In this document: one piece after another, positions 1 through 10,500 of the stretch
Position numbering within the stretch: the first letter of the stretch is position 1
Layout: the number at the start of each line of letters is the position of its first letter
Source: Zychaea mexicana
Taxonomy: Eukaryota > Mucoromycota > Mucoromycetes > Mucorales > Lichtheimiaceae
Assembly (NCBI RefSeq): GCF_025766255.1
Contig: NW_026516792.1
Span: forward strand, 1 to 64,000
Direction of reading: 5' to 3'
DNA length: 64,000 nt
The notes under the pieces: generated by a model
Seen by the model: the letters and a program-made list of their open reading frames with translations, nothing else
Database searches by the model: none
Told to the model about the DNA's origin: nothing
Position numbers and translations under genes: made by a program

Positions 1-2560
1 CTTATCGTGGACCAACCTTTCTTATCGTGGACCAACCTTTCTTATCGTGGACCAACCTTTCTTATCGTGGACCAACCTTTCTTATCATGGACCAACCTTT
101 CTTATCCTGGACCAACCTTTTTTCTCGTGGACCAACCTTTTTTCTCGTGGACCAACCTTTCTTATCGTGGACCAACCTTTCTTATCGTGGACCAACCTTT
201 CTTATCATGGACCAACCTTTCTTATCGTGGACCAACCTTTCTTATCGTGGACCAACCTTTCTTATCGTGGACCAACCTTTCTTATCATGGACCAACCTTT
301 TTTCTCGTGGACCAACCTTTCTTATCATGGACCAACCTTTCTTATCATGGACCAACCTTTCTTATCCTGGACCAACCTTTTTTCTCGTGGACCAACCTTT
401 CTTATCGTGGACCAACCTTTCTTATCATGGACCAACCTTTCTTATCATGGACCAACCTTTCTTATCGTGGACCAACCTTTTTTCTCGTGGACCAACCTTT
501 CTTATCATGGACCAACCTTTCTTATCGTGGACCAACCTTTTTTCTCGTGGACCAACCTTTCTTATCATGGACCAACCTTTCTTATCATGGACCAACCTTT
601 CTTATCGTGGACCAACCTTTCTTATCGTGGACCAACCTTTCTTATCATGGACCAACCTTTCTTATCCTGGACCAACCTTTCTTATCATGGACCAACCTTT
701 CTTATCATGGACCAACCTTTTTTCTCGTGGACCAACCTTTCTTATCGTGGACCAACCTTTCTTATCGTGGACCAACCTTTCTTATCGTGGACCAACCTTT
801 CTTATCGTGGACCAACCTTTCTTATCATGGACCAACCTTTTTTCTTGTGGACCAACCTTTCTTATCATGGACCAACCTTTCTTATCATGGACCAACCTTT
901 CTTATCCTGGACCAACCTTTTTTCTCGTGGACCAACCTTTCTTATCATGGACCAACCTTTCTTATCGTGGACCAACCTTTTTTCTCGTGGACCAACCTTT
1001 TTTCTCGTGGACCAACCTTTCTTATCATGGACCAACCTTTCTTATCGTGGACCAACCTTCCTTATCGTGGACCAACCTTTCTTATCATGGACCAACCTTT
1101 CTTATCGTGGACCAACCTTTCTTATCGTGGACCAACCTTTCTTATCGTGGACCAACCTTTCTTATCGTGGACCAACCTTTCTTATCATGGACCAACCTTT
1201 CTTATCATGGACCAACCTTTTTTCTCGTGGACCAACCTTTCTTATCGTGGACCAACCTTTCTTATTATCGTGGACCAACCTTTCTTATCATGGACCAACC
1301 TTTCTTATCGTGGACCAACCTTTCTTATCGTGGACCAACCTTTCTTATCATGGACCAACCTTTTTTCTCGTGGACCAACCTTTCTTATCATGGACCAACC
1401 TTTCTTATCATGGACCAACCTTTTTTCTCGTGGACCAACCTTTTTTCTCGTGGACCAACCTTTCTTATCGTGGACCAACCTTTCTTATCGTGGACCAACC
1501 TTTCTTATCATGGACCAACCTTTCTTATCGTGGACCAACCTTTTTTCTCGTGGACCAACCTTTCTTATCATGGACCAACCTTTCTTATCGTGGACCAACC
1601 TTTTTTCTCGTGGACCAACCTTTCTTATCATGGACCAACCTTTCTTATCATGGACCAACCTTTCTTATCATGGACCAACCTTTCTTATCGTGGACCAACC
1701 TTTTTTCTCGTGGACCAACCTTTCTTATCATGGACCAACCTTTCTTATCGTGGACCAACCTTTTTTCTCGTGGACCAACCTTTCTTATCATGGACCAACC
1801 TTTCTTATCGTGGACCAACCTTTTTTCTCGTGGACCAACCTTTTTTCTCGTGGACCAACCTTTCTTATCATGGACCAACCTTTCTTATCATGGACCAACC
1901 TTTCTTATCATGGACCAACCTTTCTTATCGTGGACCAACCTTTTTTCTCGTGGACCAACCTTTTTTCTCGTGGACCAACCTTTTTTCTCGTGGACCAACC
2001 TTTCTTATCATGGACCAACCTTTCTTATCATGGACCAACCTTTCTTATCATGGACCAACCTTTCTTATCGTGGACCAACCTTTTTTCTCGTGGACCAACC
2101 TTTTTTCTCGTGGACCAACCTTTCTTATCGTGGACCAACCTTTTTTCTCGTGGACCAACCTTTCTTATCGTGGACCAACCTTTTTTCTCGTGGACCAACC
2201 TTTCTTATTATCGTGGACCAACCTTTCTTATCATGGACCAACCTTTCTTATCGTGGACCAACCTTTCTTATCGTGGACCAACCTTTCGTATCATGGACCA
2301 ACCTTTTTTCTCGTGGACCAACCTTTTTTCTCGTGGACCAACCTTTCTTATCGTGGACCAACCTTTTTTCTCGTGGACCAACCTTTTTTCTCGTGGACCA
2401 ACCTTTTTTCTCGTGGACCAACCTTTTTTCTCGTGGACCAACCTTTCTTATCGTGGACCAACCTTTTTTCTCGTGGACCAGCCTTTTTTCTCGTGGACCA
2501 ACCTTTCTTATCGTGGACCAACCTTTTTCTCGTGGACCAACCTTTTTTTTTATTGACCAA
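1..2560 (+). repeat. 20-bp tandem satellite, about 128 copies, open at left edge
   Basis: The array is built of the unit CTTATCGTGGACCAACCTTT repeated head to tail from base 1, so its true left end lies outside the window. Four unit types alternate irregularly: CTTATC followed by G, A or C, and a TTTCTCG type. Two units (near 1261 and 2201) carry a 3-nt ATT insertion, and one unit near 2522 has lost a T. Because 20 is not a multiple of three, every forward frame cycles through the same 20-residue period (DQPFLSWTNLSYRGPTFLIV and variants), and no common variant creates a forward stop. All three frames therefore stay open for about 850 codons. The reverse strand contains TAA in one phase and is broken. 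There are no spacers, so it is not a CRISPR array. Whether it is transcribed or translated cannot be told. Confidence 0.97.
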
Positions 2561-2578
2561 CCTTCATCGATACCTTCT

Positions 2579-3902
2579 ATGACAAATGTCTCCCGGAACA
2601 ATGCTCTGTGCATCTTCTACAACGAAGAAATTACTGATGAAGCTGCCAAAAGACTCGCAGTGAAACTTGATTCGCTCTGTGGGTTGGATATATGCTACGC
2701 CGAAGATCCAAGGAAACCGATGCTGCAAACAAAAGTGAAGATCAATGGCAACCCAGCTTATTATCATCGTTATGCCAATGACCATCCAGAACCAGAGACA
2801 TCTGTGGATAAAGTGATACTTAGTAAGTGATTATGAATATTGTTTTGGCAAATCATGGCACACACCATGTATTAATGTTTATAACTTTACTAGAAAACCA
2901 CAGCCAAGTTATTGATTATATGAATCAAGTGTATCTACCTAGTACACCACCTGATCAAGAACTTTTCGAGAGCAAGCTAATGTCAATGACGGAAATTTAT
3001 TCAGAAATAATCCTCATCACAGATCTGTTTGATGACAAGTCCGTGAAATCGTTTTCTACTTGGTGTGGAACGGCCAAACTTAACTTTGTCAGTGTCGAAC
3101 AACAGCGCAAGTATCAAAAAAATGAACAAAAGACAAGGCGTCGTTTGCTCTGGGTACTCAAGAAAGGATACCGGGGTAAGTATACTCTCGCAGCACGTGA
3201 ACGTATATTCATATATTTATATATTTATATGCAGAACCGATAGCCAAGAAGATGTTGAATGTGGGCCGAGAACACAAAGCGCGAATTGAAGACTTAAAAA
3301 AGGATGAATATCAAGTAATTGGCTACGTACGCAAATCACCAGGAAAGGAGGATGCAAGTACGAGACTTCGACTCTTGGATTCGATGGTGGATAGACTGAT
3401 CAAAGATTCTTCTGTGGACATGGTGTTCGCGTCGTACTCTTCTACATCCAAGCAACCATTTGCAGACCGTGACAGAACCGATCCCATCCATGTGCCAAAG
3501 ACTTCGGGAAACACACAAGGTATTATATACAAATAAAAAAAAATTAACGCGTTTGCTTAGTCTAACATGCAATATAGACCTGTTGCGACTTTTGTCTACC
3601 ACCAGCAAGCCAATCGCGATTGTCGCAATTGATTTTGCCGGACTAACTACTAATACAAATGACTTAATCCAGTGGCTTCGGTAAGTTGAATCGTATGGTA
3701 CAAGTATATTTTAATGTACTCTATGTGAGTTTAATGTGCTCTATATAGGGATCACGAAATTGTAAAGATTGTGTTGATTGACAACATAGAGGCCCTCAAT
3801 CAAACTTACACTTTCACCAGAGAGCAGCTTCTTACAGATATATTAGTGCTACAGCAATTTGATTCTCGCCCGGCTCCCATTGAAAGATCGTTAAAATCAT
3901 GA
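2579..3902 (+). CDS. Serine-recombinase (resolvase)-fold protein, probably catalytically dead
   Basis: Five exons give an uninterrupted 355-residue protein: 2579-2822, 2894-3175, 3235-3519, 3578-3680 and 3749-3902. All junctions are GT-AG and phase-consistent. The first about 200 residues are not recognised. From residue 203 it reads VIGYVRKSPGKEDASTRLRL, which carries the Y-x-R-x-S motif of serine recombinases (Y206, R208, S210). Exon 4 encodes AIDFAGLTTNTNDLIQWL, which aligns with the DRLGRDTADMIQLI segment of gamma-delta resolvase. The two catalytic arginines of that segment are replaced by Gly and Thr, so strand exchange is unlikely. The following VKIVLIDN matches the next beta strand of the fold. 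The family resembles IS607-like or domesticated resolvases found in Mucoromycota genomes (from memory). The start chosen is the first ATG outside the satellite, but the same frame runs open upstream through the whole array. Confidence 0.6.
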
Positions 3903-4009
3903 ATTGCTTTTGTATATCCCATTCTTGTCATCCTTTTTTTAACCTAGCTACCTGAATTATTCATTTTATGTGTTTGTTATACGATCCTCTTCTGAATAAA
4001 CCACATACG

Positions 4010-5306
4010 TTAAAGTTGCTCTCTGTTGCGACATTTATCTAAGCATTTGTGAGAATGCCAAACAAAACCTTTAAAGTCACTCAGCTTCAAGCTATTAGAA
4101 GCCTCACTGATTCTCGTCATCAACGTCTCCTTTTCCAGGAACTTGTTGCGTTTTACTTTACTCTTAACAACTGACCAGAAGTGCTCGATTGGATTAAGCT
4201 CAGGAGAATATGAAGGCAAATAAGCACAGCGGTAACCTCGGGATATGATATATCTGGCTATATCTTCAGAAGTATGGATAGGGGCATTATCCATGACTAG
4301 ATAATAGCCCTTCATGTGCGAATACTGGTCCATTCATCCATTGCAGCTTTTAGAAAACTAATATAATGTCCTGTTACTGTCCCTTTGCTCGTATGCACAG
4401 CGTCATCTCCTCGCTTTCTCTTCTTATTTGCTGGCGGTTGCGGAAGTCTCAGGCTGCATTTAATCAAGCCTGCAGCAGAAATCGCACCCAAGATGGTAGT
4501 TGTCTGTGCTCGTGTTTTGGGCACTCTGACCACTGCGGGTGAGCCTTTCTTTGACCAGGCCATACTACGTTTCATGTTAATATGAAAGGCAGATTCATCT
4601 AGAAAGACGCAGTTTCTCATAAAGTCCATGTCAGTTTCTCTCATTTACGAATCCAATCCAGGCGCTCTTTGATTTTTTCTTCGCTGTTCCTGTCTACAGG
4701 CTGAAACTGAGCTCTTTTGAGAGATAGATTGCAATGTTTTCTTATAAAATCGTACAGTGCTCTTGGATACCTTGAGTCCCGTGAATACCTGCCTCAGTTG
4801 TTCCATCACCTGTTCCAAGACGGTTGATGGGTTCTCATCAATACAATCTAGAATAACCTTTTTATGTGCTCCTCATTGAGAAGACGTGGTCGACCAGTCT
4901 TCTGACGTTTCTCGAAGATGCTATTAGGGTCTCTCTCATACTGTTTCGCCCATCTTTGTGCCGTACGAACGTGTATTCCCAACTGTTTTGCAGCGGTAGA
5001 AGCGTCCAGACACTTTTCAAACAATAGCTTGAAGAATCTCACTTTATCCTGATCAGTGTATAGTGTATAATTACGCTTGATCGATGTTTCTCTCATTGCA
5101 ACGTCGGTTTCAGGCTCTACGCTATCTTCTATCTGCATGGCCTCTGTCTCATCTTCTTGACGCAGTTTAGACAAATACTGTGTATACGAGCTCAATGTTT
5201 CAAGACGATACTGCTCCTCATCAACAATATAATCCATAGGCTCGGGCCTGCCATACTCATAGACAACTGTTCCCTTTCCATCTTCGTACAAAAATTGAAT
5301 GCTCAT
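4010..5306 (-). pseudogene. Tc1/mariner-like (IS630-type) DDE transposase, frameshifted
   Basis: Read on the minus strand, the pieces line up as one transposase. There is a variable N-terminus from ATG 5306, then a helix-turn-helix region (ASTAAKQLGIHVRTAQRWAK, then GRPRLLNEEH). A second DNA-binding stretch lies around 4650-4850, and the DDE catalytic core follows. The core shows FLDESAF (first Asp), VMDNAPIHTS (second Asp) and SYSPELNPIEHFW (Glu). At least four single-base lesions break the frame, near 4850, 4742, 4643 and 4330, so no full-length protein can be made. The catalytic residues themselves survive, which suggests recent decay. I could not find convincing terminal inverted repeats, so the element ends are not defined. 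Confidence 0.85.
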
Positions 5307-5419
5307 TATGACAAGAGGTTCCGGTGTAATTGTGGTAAAAGAAGAAAATCTGAGGTGAATAATCCTGGTGCGTTTTATATAGTCCGAGAGGACGCTAAGG
5401 TTTGTGCAACGACACATCC

Positions 5420-6040
5420 TGAAAATACGACATCTGATTTGTCAGCTTGGCGGCATTTATTTTTAGAACTCGCGACATTCACTCTTGGGCCAGTACGACA
5501 TGAATTCACTTTACTTTCCGGAAAGACTGTATATAATCTGAGCACAAGTAAATATTTCATACTTTCAAACGAACGAGCGCATTTCCTTCAAACTCCCGCG
5601 TTTGCTCAGCATCTTAAAATATTTATTACATCCGATCGGAACAAAATGGGTGTCCAAGAAGTTTCGCTCGTGTTACTGAATTAGGCTATTTGAAAGAAAA
5701 CTTATAATCTCAAAAGACAAAGTATCAAGCGTCTCACTGCCGTTTTATTGACATTTTCTTCATAGCAACAACAAGACCATTAGACTGCGTAAAGTGAAGC
5801 GCATTCTATCATATCCCATGTCGCAACCTTCTTCTTTTCTCCTAAAAGGAACTTTTTTTTTTAAAAAAAAATTAATAAACCAAAGTCCTGTTGTTAGGAT
5901 AACTAATTTCCATAGAGTGAGCGCACACTTTGCAAACATCATGAAGGTAAGGGCCAGAACCCACGCATATCAATACTTTACTGTGAGTACTACCGCCTAA
6001 TAGTAAAAAACATGCAAAGTAGAAGAGAGGATACAATGTT
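5420..6040. other. Unassigned spacer between two transposon fossils
   Basis: A forward open stretch (about 5330-5684) encodes a sequence around PVRHEFTLLSGKTVYNLSTS that I do not recognise. It partly overlaps the Tc1-like fossil on the other strand and may be a remnant of another element or chance. The rest (5690-6040) is AT-rich with a run of T and A near 5850, and nothing else was seen. Confidence 0.3.
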
Positions 6041-7545
6041 GGATACCTAGCGAAATTCTCCACCAAAGACCATGTTTTTTCTACCGAATGGAACATCGGC
6101 AAGCGCGGGATCGTCGTATCTCATGAGATCTTGGATACTCCTGTTTACAGTCTCAATAACGCTTTTACTGATCATAGATGCTTCATCCCAGATGATCAAT
6201 CTTGCCAAACGTATAAGCTGCGCGGTATCGGAACGTGAAGTAAAGCTACACACTGTTGTTTCGTTGACCTCTAAAGGTATTTTGAGCGTTGAGTGTGCAG
6301 TTCGTCCACCATCGAGTAACAAAGCGGCAGTACCACTTGTAGCTACAGCGAGCGCAATATCTCCGCCACGACGAACATGTTGAAGGAGTGCATTGAAAAG
6401 ATATGTCTTGCCAGTACCACCAGGGCCATCCACAAAATGCACCTTTGGCTGATTTGTCACTTGGCGTAAAGATGCATTGACTGCATCAAAAACAGATTGC
6501 TGATGTTCGTTGAAGTCTTGTTGAGCAGCAGGCGTCAATGCAAGTCGTTCCGCAAGTCGACGGTGCTCACGGATCAACAAATTCAAGAAGCGATCTTGAC
6601 AATCCAGAGAGCACTAATTCAATATCCAAGAGGCCTTGGTCATCAATGGCATCCGTGATGGGCAAATTTGGATCGTTTAAATCTTGGCGAGCAGTGTACA
6701 GAAAGTCTTCAACCATGCTATCGCGATGACGAAGCCATAAATCATGTGGATCTTCGGGTTGACAGAAAGCCACAATGACTGCGAATAGGCGGCGAAGAGC
6801 ATGAGATCGTTGATACGTTTAAGCTTGATTAAGGCATTGATGCCATTCTTCTTGTCCCGTCAACAGGCCACGTCTTCGTGCTGCTGCCTGGAATGATGGC
6901 ATCAATACATTGTCTACTGTCCGCAAAAATTCAAAGCTGGTGGCACCGGCAACATAATACAGCAAAAGTCGAAGATGGAATTTCTCAACTTCGCGGGGGG
7001 AAACAACGTAGACACGACCGATCGTACCACCAAATCCTCGTTCACGTATTTTCCAGCGACGTGTGCGTTGAACAAATACAAACTGTTCCGGGAAATTGAC
7101 GTAAAGAAGGTTAGCGGCAATGGTGTCGTCTGGGTTCTCTTGGTTGTACTGAAACCATGCTGTCAAAGTTGTTTCATGGACACGGCCTTCGATCACGTTC
7201 CCTGGAGTATCATCCTCATCAGAATGAACAGTTTGTTCATCTTCTAAGTGGACGGCCAAACGCTGGTGCGCAGGAGGGAGAACGAAAACAAACGCCAGCA
7301 ACCCTCCGAAGCGGAAACATAGCGAGCGTCGAGGTGGGTGCGGATCTCGTCTATCGGTTCACCTTCATCATTGTTGTTACTCGTTTGGCGCTGTGACACT
7401 ACAGCAGATGCACGATCGTGGCCTTTATAAACGTATTTGTAAACGTATTTGATGGATTGTATGGAGGAGCAGATTTCGACGTTGATGTGAGCATCATATT
7501 TAAACAAGTTATTGTTCACGAGGTAGATGAAACAGAATAAATGAG
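6040..7545 (-). pseudogene. Helitron Rep/helicase remnant (PIF1-type helicase part)
   Basis: Minus-strand fragments follow the order of a Helitron helicase. First comes KYDAHINVEICSSIQSIKYV with a YKYVYKGHDRA segment (about 7520-7400), typical of the region just before the helicase. Then come FPEQFVFVQRTRRWKIRERG and LLYYVAGATSFEFLRTVDN. Finally there is the PIF1-like ATPase with Walker A (VDGPGGTGKTYLFNALL, about 6430), IIWDEASMIS (Walker B, about 6190) and MVFGGEFR. Decay is clear: a frameshift near 7300, an in-frame TAA at 6819-6821, a frameshift near 6580 and a TAG at 6047-6049 where a Gln codon is expected. The Rep (HUH) nuclease half and the C-terminal helicase half are both missing. 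No Helitron terminal hairpin was recognised. Confidence 0.85.
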
Positions 7546-7662
7546 TTTTTTGTTCCTCTCAGTCTTTAGATAGCTTGTCAATAAATTGTATGCTACACCC
7601 TTTTCTTGCTTCTTTTCCACTATCTTTACTTTTTTACTATCTGATCCTCTTCCCTTATCGCA

Positions 7663-8790
7663 ATGCCACCTAAAAAGTTACAATATACAATCAAATATAA
7701 GGATCATGAAATTTAACCTGAGAATTTCAGCACTGGGTACGAGCAAAAATGAAACAAAAACGGTGACGCAGTGCTTAAGAAAGGGAAGCCAGTTCTTGTT
7801 CCGGTGAGTAAGCGACGCGCACAGCCAGACGATGTGCAAACTGCATATGTGAGCGCTGAGAAACGACCTCGCACTGAGACCTCTTCTAGACCTACGACAA
7901 GTCAAGATGGTATGATGCATGTGTATATCATTCATGTAACATCTAATTATTAACAGTAATGTCGTTTAGCGTTTGCGTGGGATGATTACTGTATGCAGCG
8001 GAGTATGACGGTTATGACGACAGTGACAGAATATTCCTCTCACTTCGCCACCCACACGTACCAATCAAGGCCGCGTAGAGAGAGCCAAGGAAGCTTAGGG
8101 AGAACTAATGCCAAAGCTTATACAAGCTTATATTGTCTGTTTTGGGGGCGACGGTCCACAGTACAAAGCGACAAACCTCAATACCGCAGTAGAACCTTGT
8201 AATGGATGTGCCAAACCTAAATAGTGACGCGTAATGTTGATTGCGTGTACACGACTGGTACAGAGTGAATATGATCAGTATGCTATATGTTCCACATCAT
8301 CCAGTCATTACAACTAAATAATCGTTCCGATATGTAGGTATACAAAAGGAAACGCTCATTCATTGCAAACAATGTTATCCGGATGAACCAGTATACTGTA
8401 CCTTATGAGACATCATTTGCTTGCAGCATCACCTACGCAGCCAGAAATGGCGTTTCACCTTTGTGTTTTGGAGTTTTACGCGACGCTTCGAAGGTTTGGA
8501 CACACAGCTGTCCAAGCATTTGGAAGCACCGTATCTCACGTTCATGATTTTCGTGTTATTAACGCACGAGGAACAATCATACAATGATTTAAACGGCACT
8601 CTAATTGCGATTAATTACGATGTGTTATAGAAGGATGAAACGTTGCGTAAAAATCTCGACCATGCGTTCTTTAAGTATTTAGAGATTACCACGCTAGTAG
8701 AAGAAGAACTGGTATCAAAAAATGAAAGGGCAAAAGAAGAATACGGATGTCCTGCGTGTCCTCCAGTAAGAGCATCCTTTATAGAAGTAT
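7663..8790 (+). pseudogene. KDZ/CxC-type transposase remnant
   Basis: The fragment begins with ATG at 7663 (MPPKKLQYTIKYK) and a basic low-complexity stretch, followed by what looks like an intron (about 7908-7953). Next is LMPKLIQAYIVCFGGDG, a CNGC pair near 8200, and HCKQCYPDEPVYCTL near 8370. A 1-nt frameshift leads to RHHLLAASPTQPEMAFHLCV and LEFYATLRRFG. A second frameshift near 8530 leads to YNDLNGTLIA and finally EEYGCPACPP at about 8745-8770. Paired CxxC motifs, an ASPTxPxxAF block and a CPAC motif in this order are what I recall of the region upstream of the KDZ (Kyakuja/Dileera/Zisupton) catalytic core. The catalytic core itself is not seen downstream, so this is a truncated, broken copy. 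Confidence 0.5.
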
Positions 8791-9534
8791 TGTATGTTAT
8801 GACATAAAGCTGATAAGCATTATATTCGTCGCTTAGAATCGAATGGAATGGATACGCTTTTGGACACGCTTTTTCAATAGAAAACTACATATTCTATATT
8901 ATCACCATCTCACATCGTATCGTCGCTCTCCATTTTAATAATATTTATACAGTATATAACTTCTAAAAACATTTTTCTCATACTAAACTATAGTGTACCT
9001 GTGTAGTAATATGTGTAGCTGTATATTAGTTGTTTTGTTCATATAGCAATGCTGGTCTATTGTTTCCGCAGCAGCAGCAGAGCTGTTACCTCTTCTTCCA
9101 TTCTCCATCGAGTAACGCTATAAGTGGAATAATGAGCAGAACACTTTAACAGGGTTTGAGCTCAACGCCCCATCTTTCAGCGCATTCTGGGATACAGGTA
9201 TTATTATTATCAACCATTGATTACAAGATACATGCACACGGTTACGCGTCTTTTTCTACCTTATAAAACCTAGACAGTGCAACAGTGGTTAATATTCTTT
9301 GATCAATCCATTCTCAGACCAAAGTGTCGTATCGTTTGTTGGAGGTTCCAGAAAGTACCAAACCACTGATGCAGTTGAATTCAATACGCTGGGTAAGAAT
9401 CAAAGTACACTGTTTGAATCGAACAGTAAAAGTAACTGCAGAATACAATGCTTATGTTACTGTTTATATTTTATGGTAGACACACCGTTGTTCTCGCTTT
9501 CGGCTGGAGATGATTCTGCTTTCGCTGTCGCTAT

Positions 9535-9577
<43 letters not shown>

Positions 9578-10250
9578 GCCGCTGAGGCCCAAACATAAAA
9601 AGAGCCAACAGCAACAACGGATCGTGTAGGCCAGAAGCGCGCTCGCCAGGCCGAATTCCGGAACATACAGACGGCTCTAATGACAAAGGCGCCAAAACGA
9701 GCCAGTCAGAAAACTAAAGCACAGGCAAGTCAGGGCAGAAATAGTATCACTTTTTTTTGCTACTAAGGTGATAGACACATACTAACATTTACTAATACTC
9801 TTTATGAAATCCTTAGCGTGTTTATTGGAAGGAAAAAACCCAAAACGAATGCAAACGGAAGGATCAGCGACATTCTCTTCGAAGCAGCAAGGGCAACAAC
9901 AACTAGCAGCTCAAGAAACAACGGGTACACCTATGGTGAACGTAAGTCTGGAAGGGGTCTATTCGGATCGAAAAAGATAAAGTCATTATGTGATGCTTAT
10001 TCTGATAGAATACTACTGCAGGCATTTCTTCCAGCGAGTCACCATCAACGTCACAAGAAACTCACCCTACTGCTATCGATACCTCAGGAACTCAAGTAAG
10101 TGCGCAACGAGCACTAAACGAACAACCATCAACATCAGCATCGCTGCCACTAGCCAGAAAGTGTGCTCAAGAGAATCATCATTGGAAATGCCAGAAAACC
10201 TGCCCTTGGACCACCCTTCGTAAGACATCCGGATCACGTCACAAGAGCTG
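8791..10250 (+). other. Decayed region with low-complexity coding traces and an (ACT)n run
   Basis: No intact gene. Polar, Ser/Thr/Gln-rich open stretches (about 9480-9598, 9815-9950, 10015-10230) are separated by plausible short introns but also by stops. This is compatible with the low-complexity N-terminal part of a transposon protein that continues into the recombinase-like fragment just downstream. No functional assignment is possible. Confidence 0.35.
9534..9578 (+). repeat. (ACT)n trinucleotide microsatellite
   Basis: About 14 uninterrupted ACT triplets, encoding poly-Thr in the forward open stretch and poly-Val on the reverse strand. Simple slippage is the likely origin. Confidence 0.9.
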
Positions 10251-10254
10251 GAAC

Positions 10255-10500
10255 AAGAAAAGGCGTTAGTCAAGGAATGCTATGCCAGCCGTACTACTAA
10301 AACAATGAAATGGAAATATCATACTGCTTGGAAAAAGGACGAGACATGGGCCTGTTCAAACGATATTCGACCGCCGAAAGTTTACGCGCCAACCTGGGTT
10401 ACCTTGTTCTCAATAAAAAAGAGCAAAACGAAACCATTAAACAATATAGCCTCTGCGTCACCACTACACTGCCCTTTTACCATCAATGAGAGCAAGTGAA
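10255..10500 (+). pseudogene. Possible tyrosine-recombinase core-binding fragment
   Basis: The forward reading ALVKECYASRTTKTMKWKYH followed by TAWKKDETWACSNDIRPPKVYA resembles the N-terminal core-binding domain of tyrosine recombinases of Crypton/DIRS type. There, an S/T-K-T-x-x-Y...W-K-x-W/F-x-x-W pattern precedes a short linker. After a frameshift near 10390 the text continues as NLGYLVLNKKEQNETIKQYS, a plausible second helix pair. A stop follows at about 10490. The catalytic R-H-R-Y domain is not seen. Assignment is by pattern only and could be wrong. Confidence 0.35.

Noticed and set aside
1..2560. Three long overlapping forward frames of about 850 codons as separate protein genes
   Set aside because: They are the three phases of one 20-bp satellite and encode the same periodic text. 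No start context or domain supports three genes. Only the in-frame link to the next gene is kept, as a finding.
1..2560. CRISPR array
   Set aside because: Units are directly abutted with no spacers, and the genome is eukaryotic.
1648..2613. Reverse-strand frames inside the satellite
   Set aside because: Short shadows that exist only where unit variants lacking TAA happen to line up.
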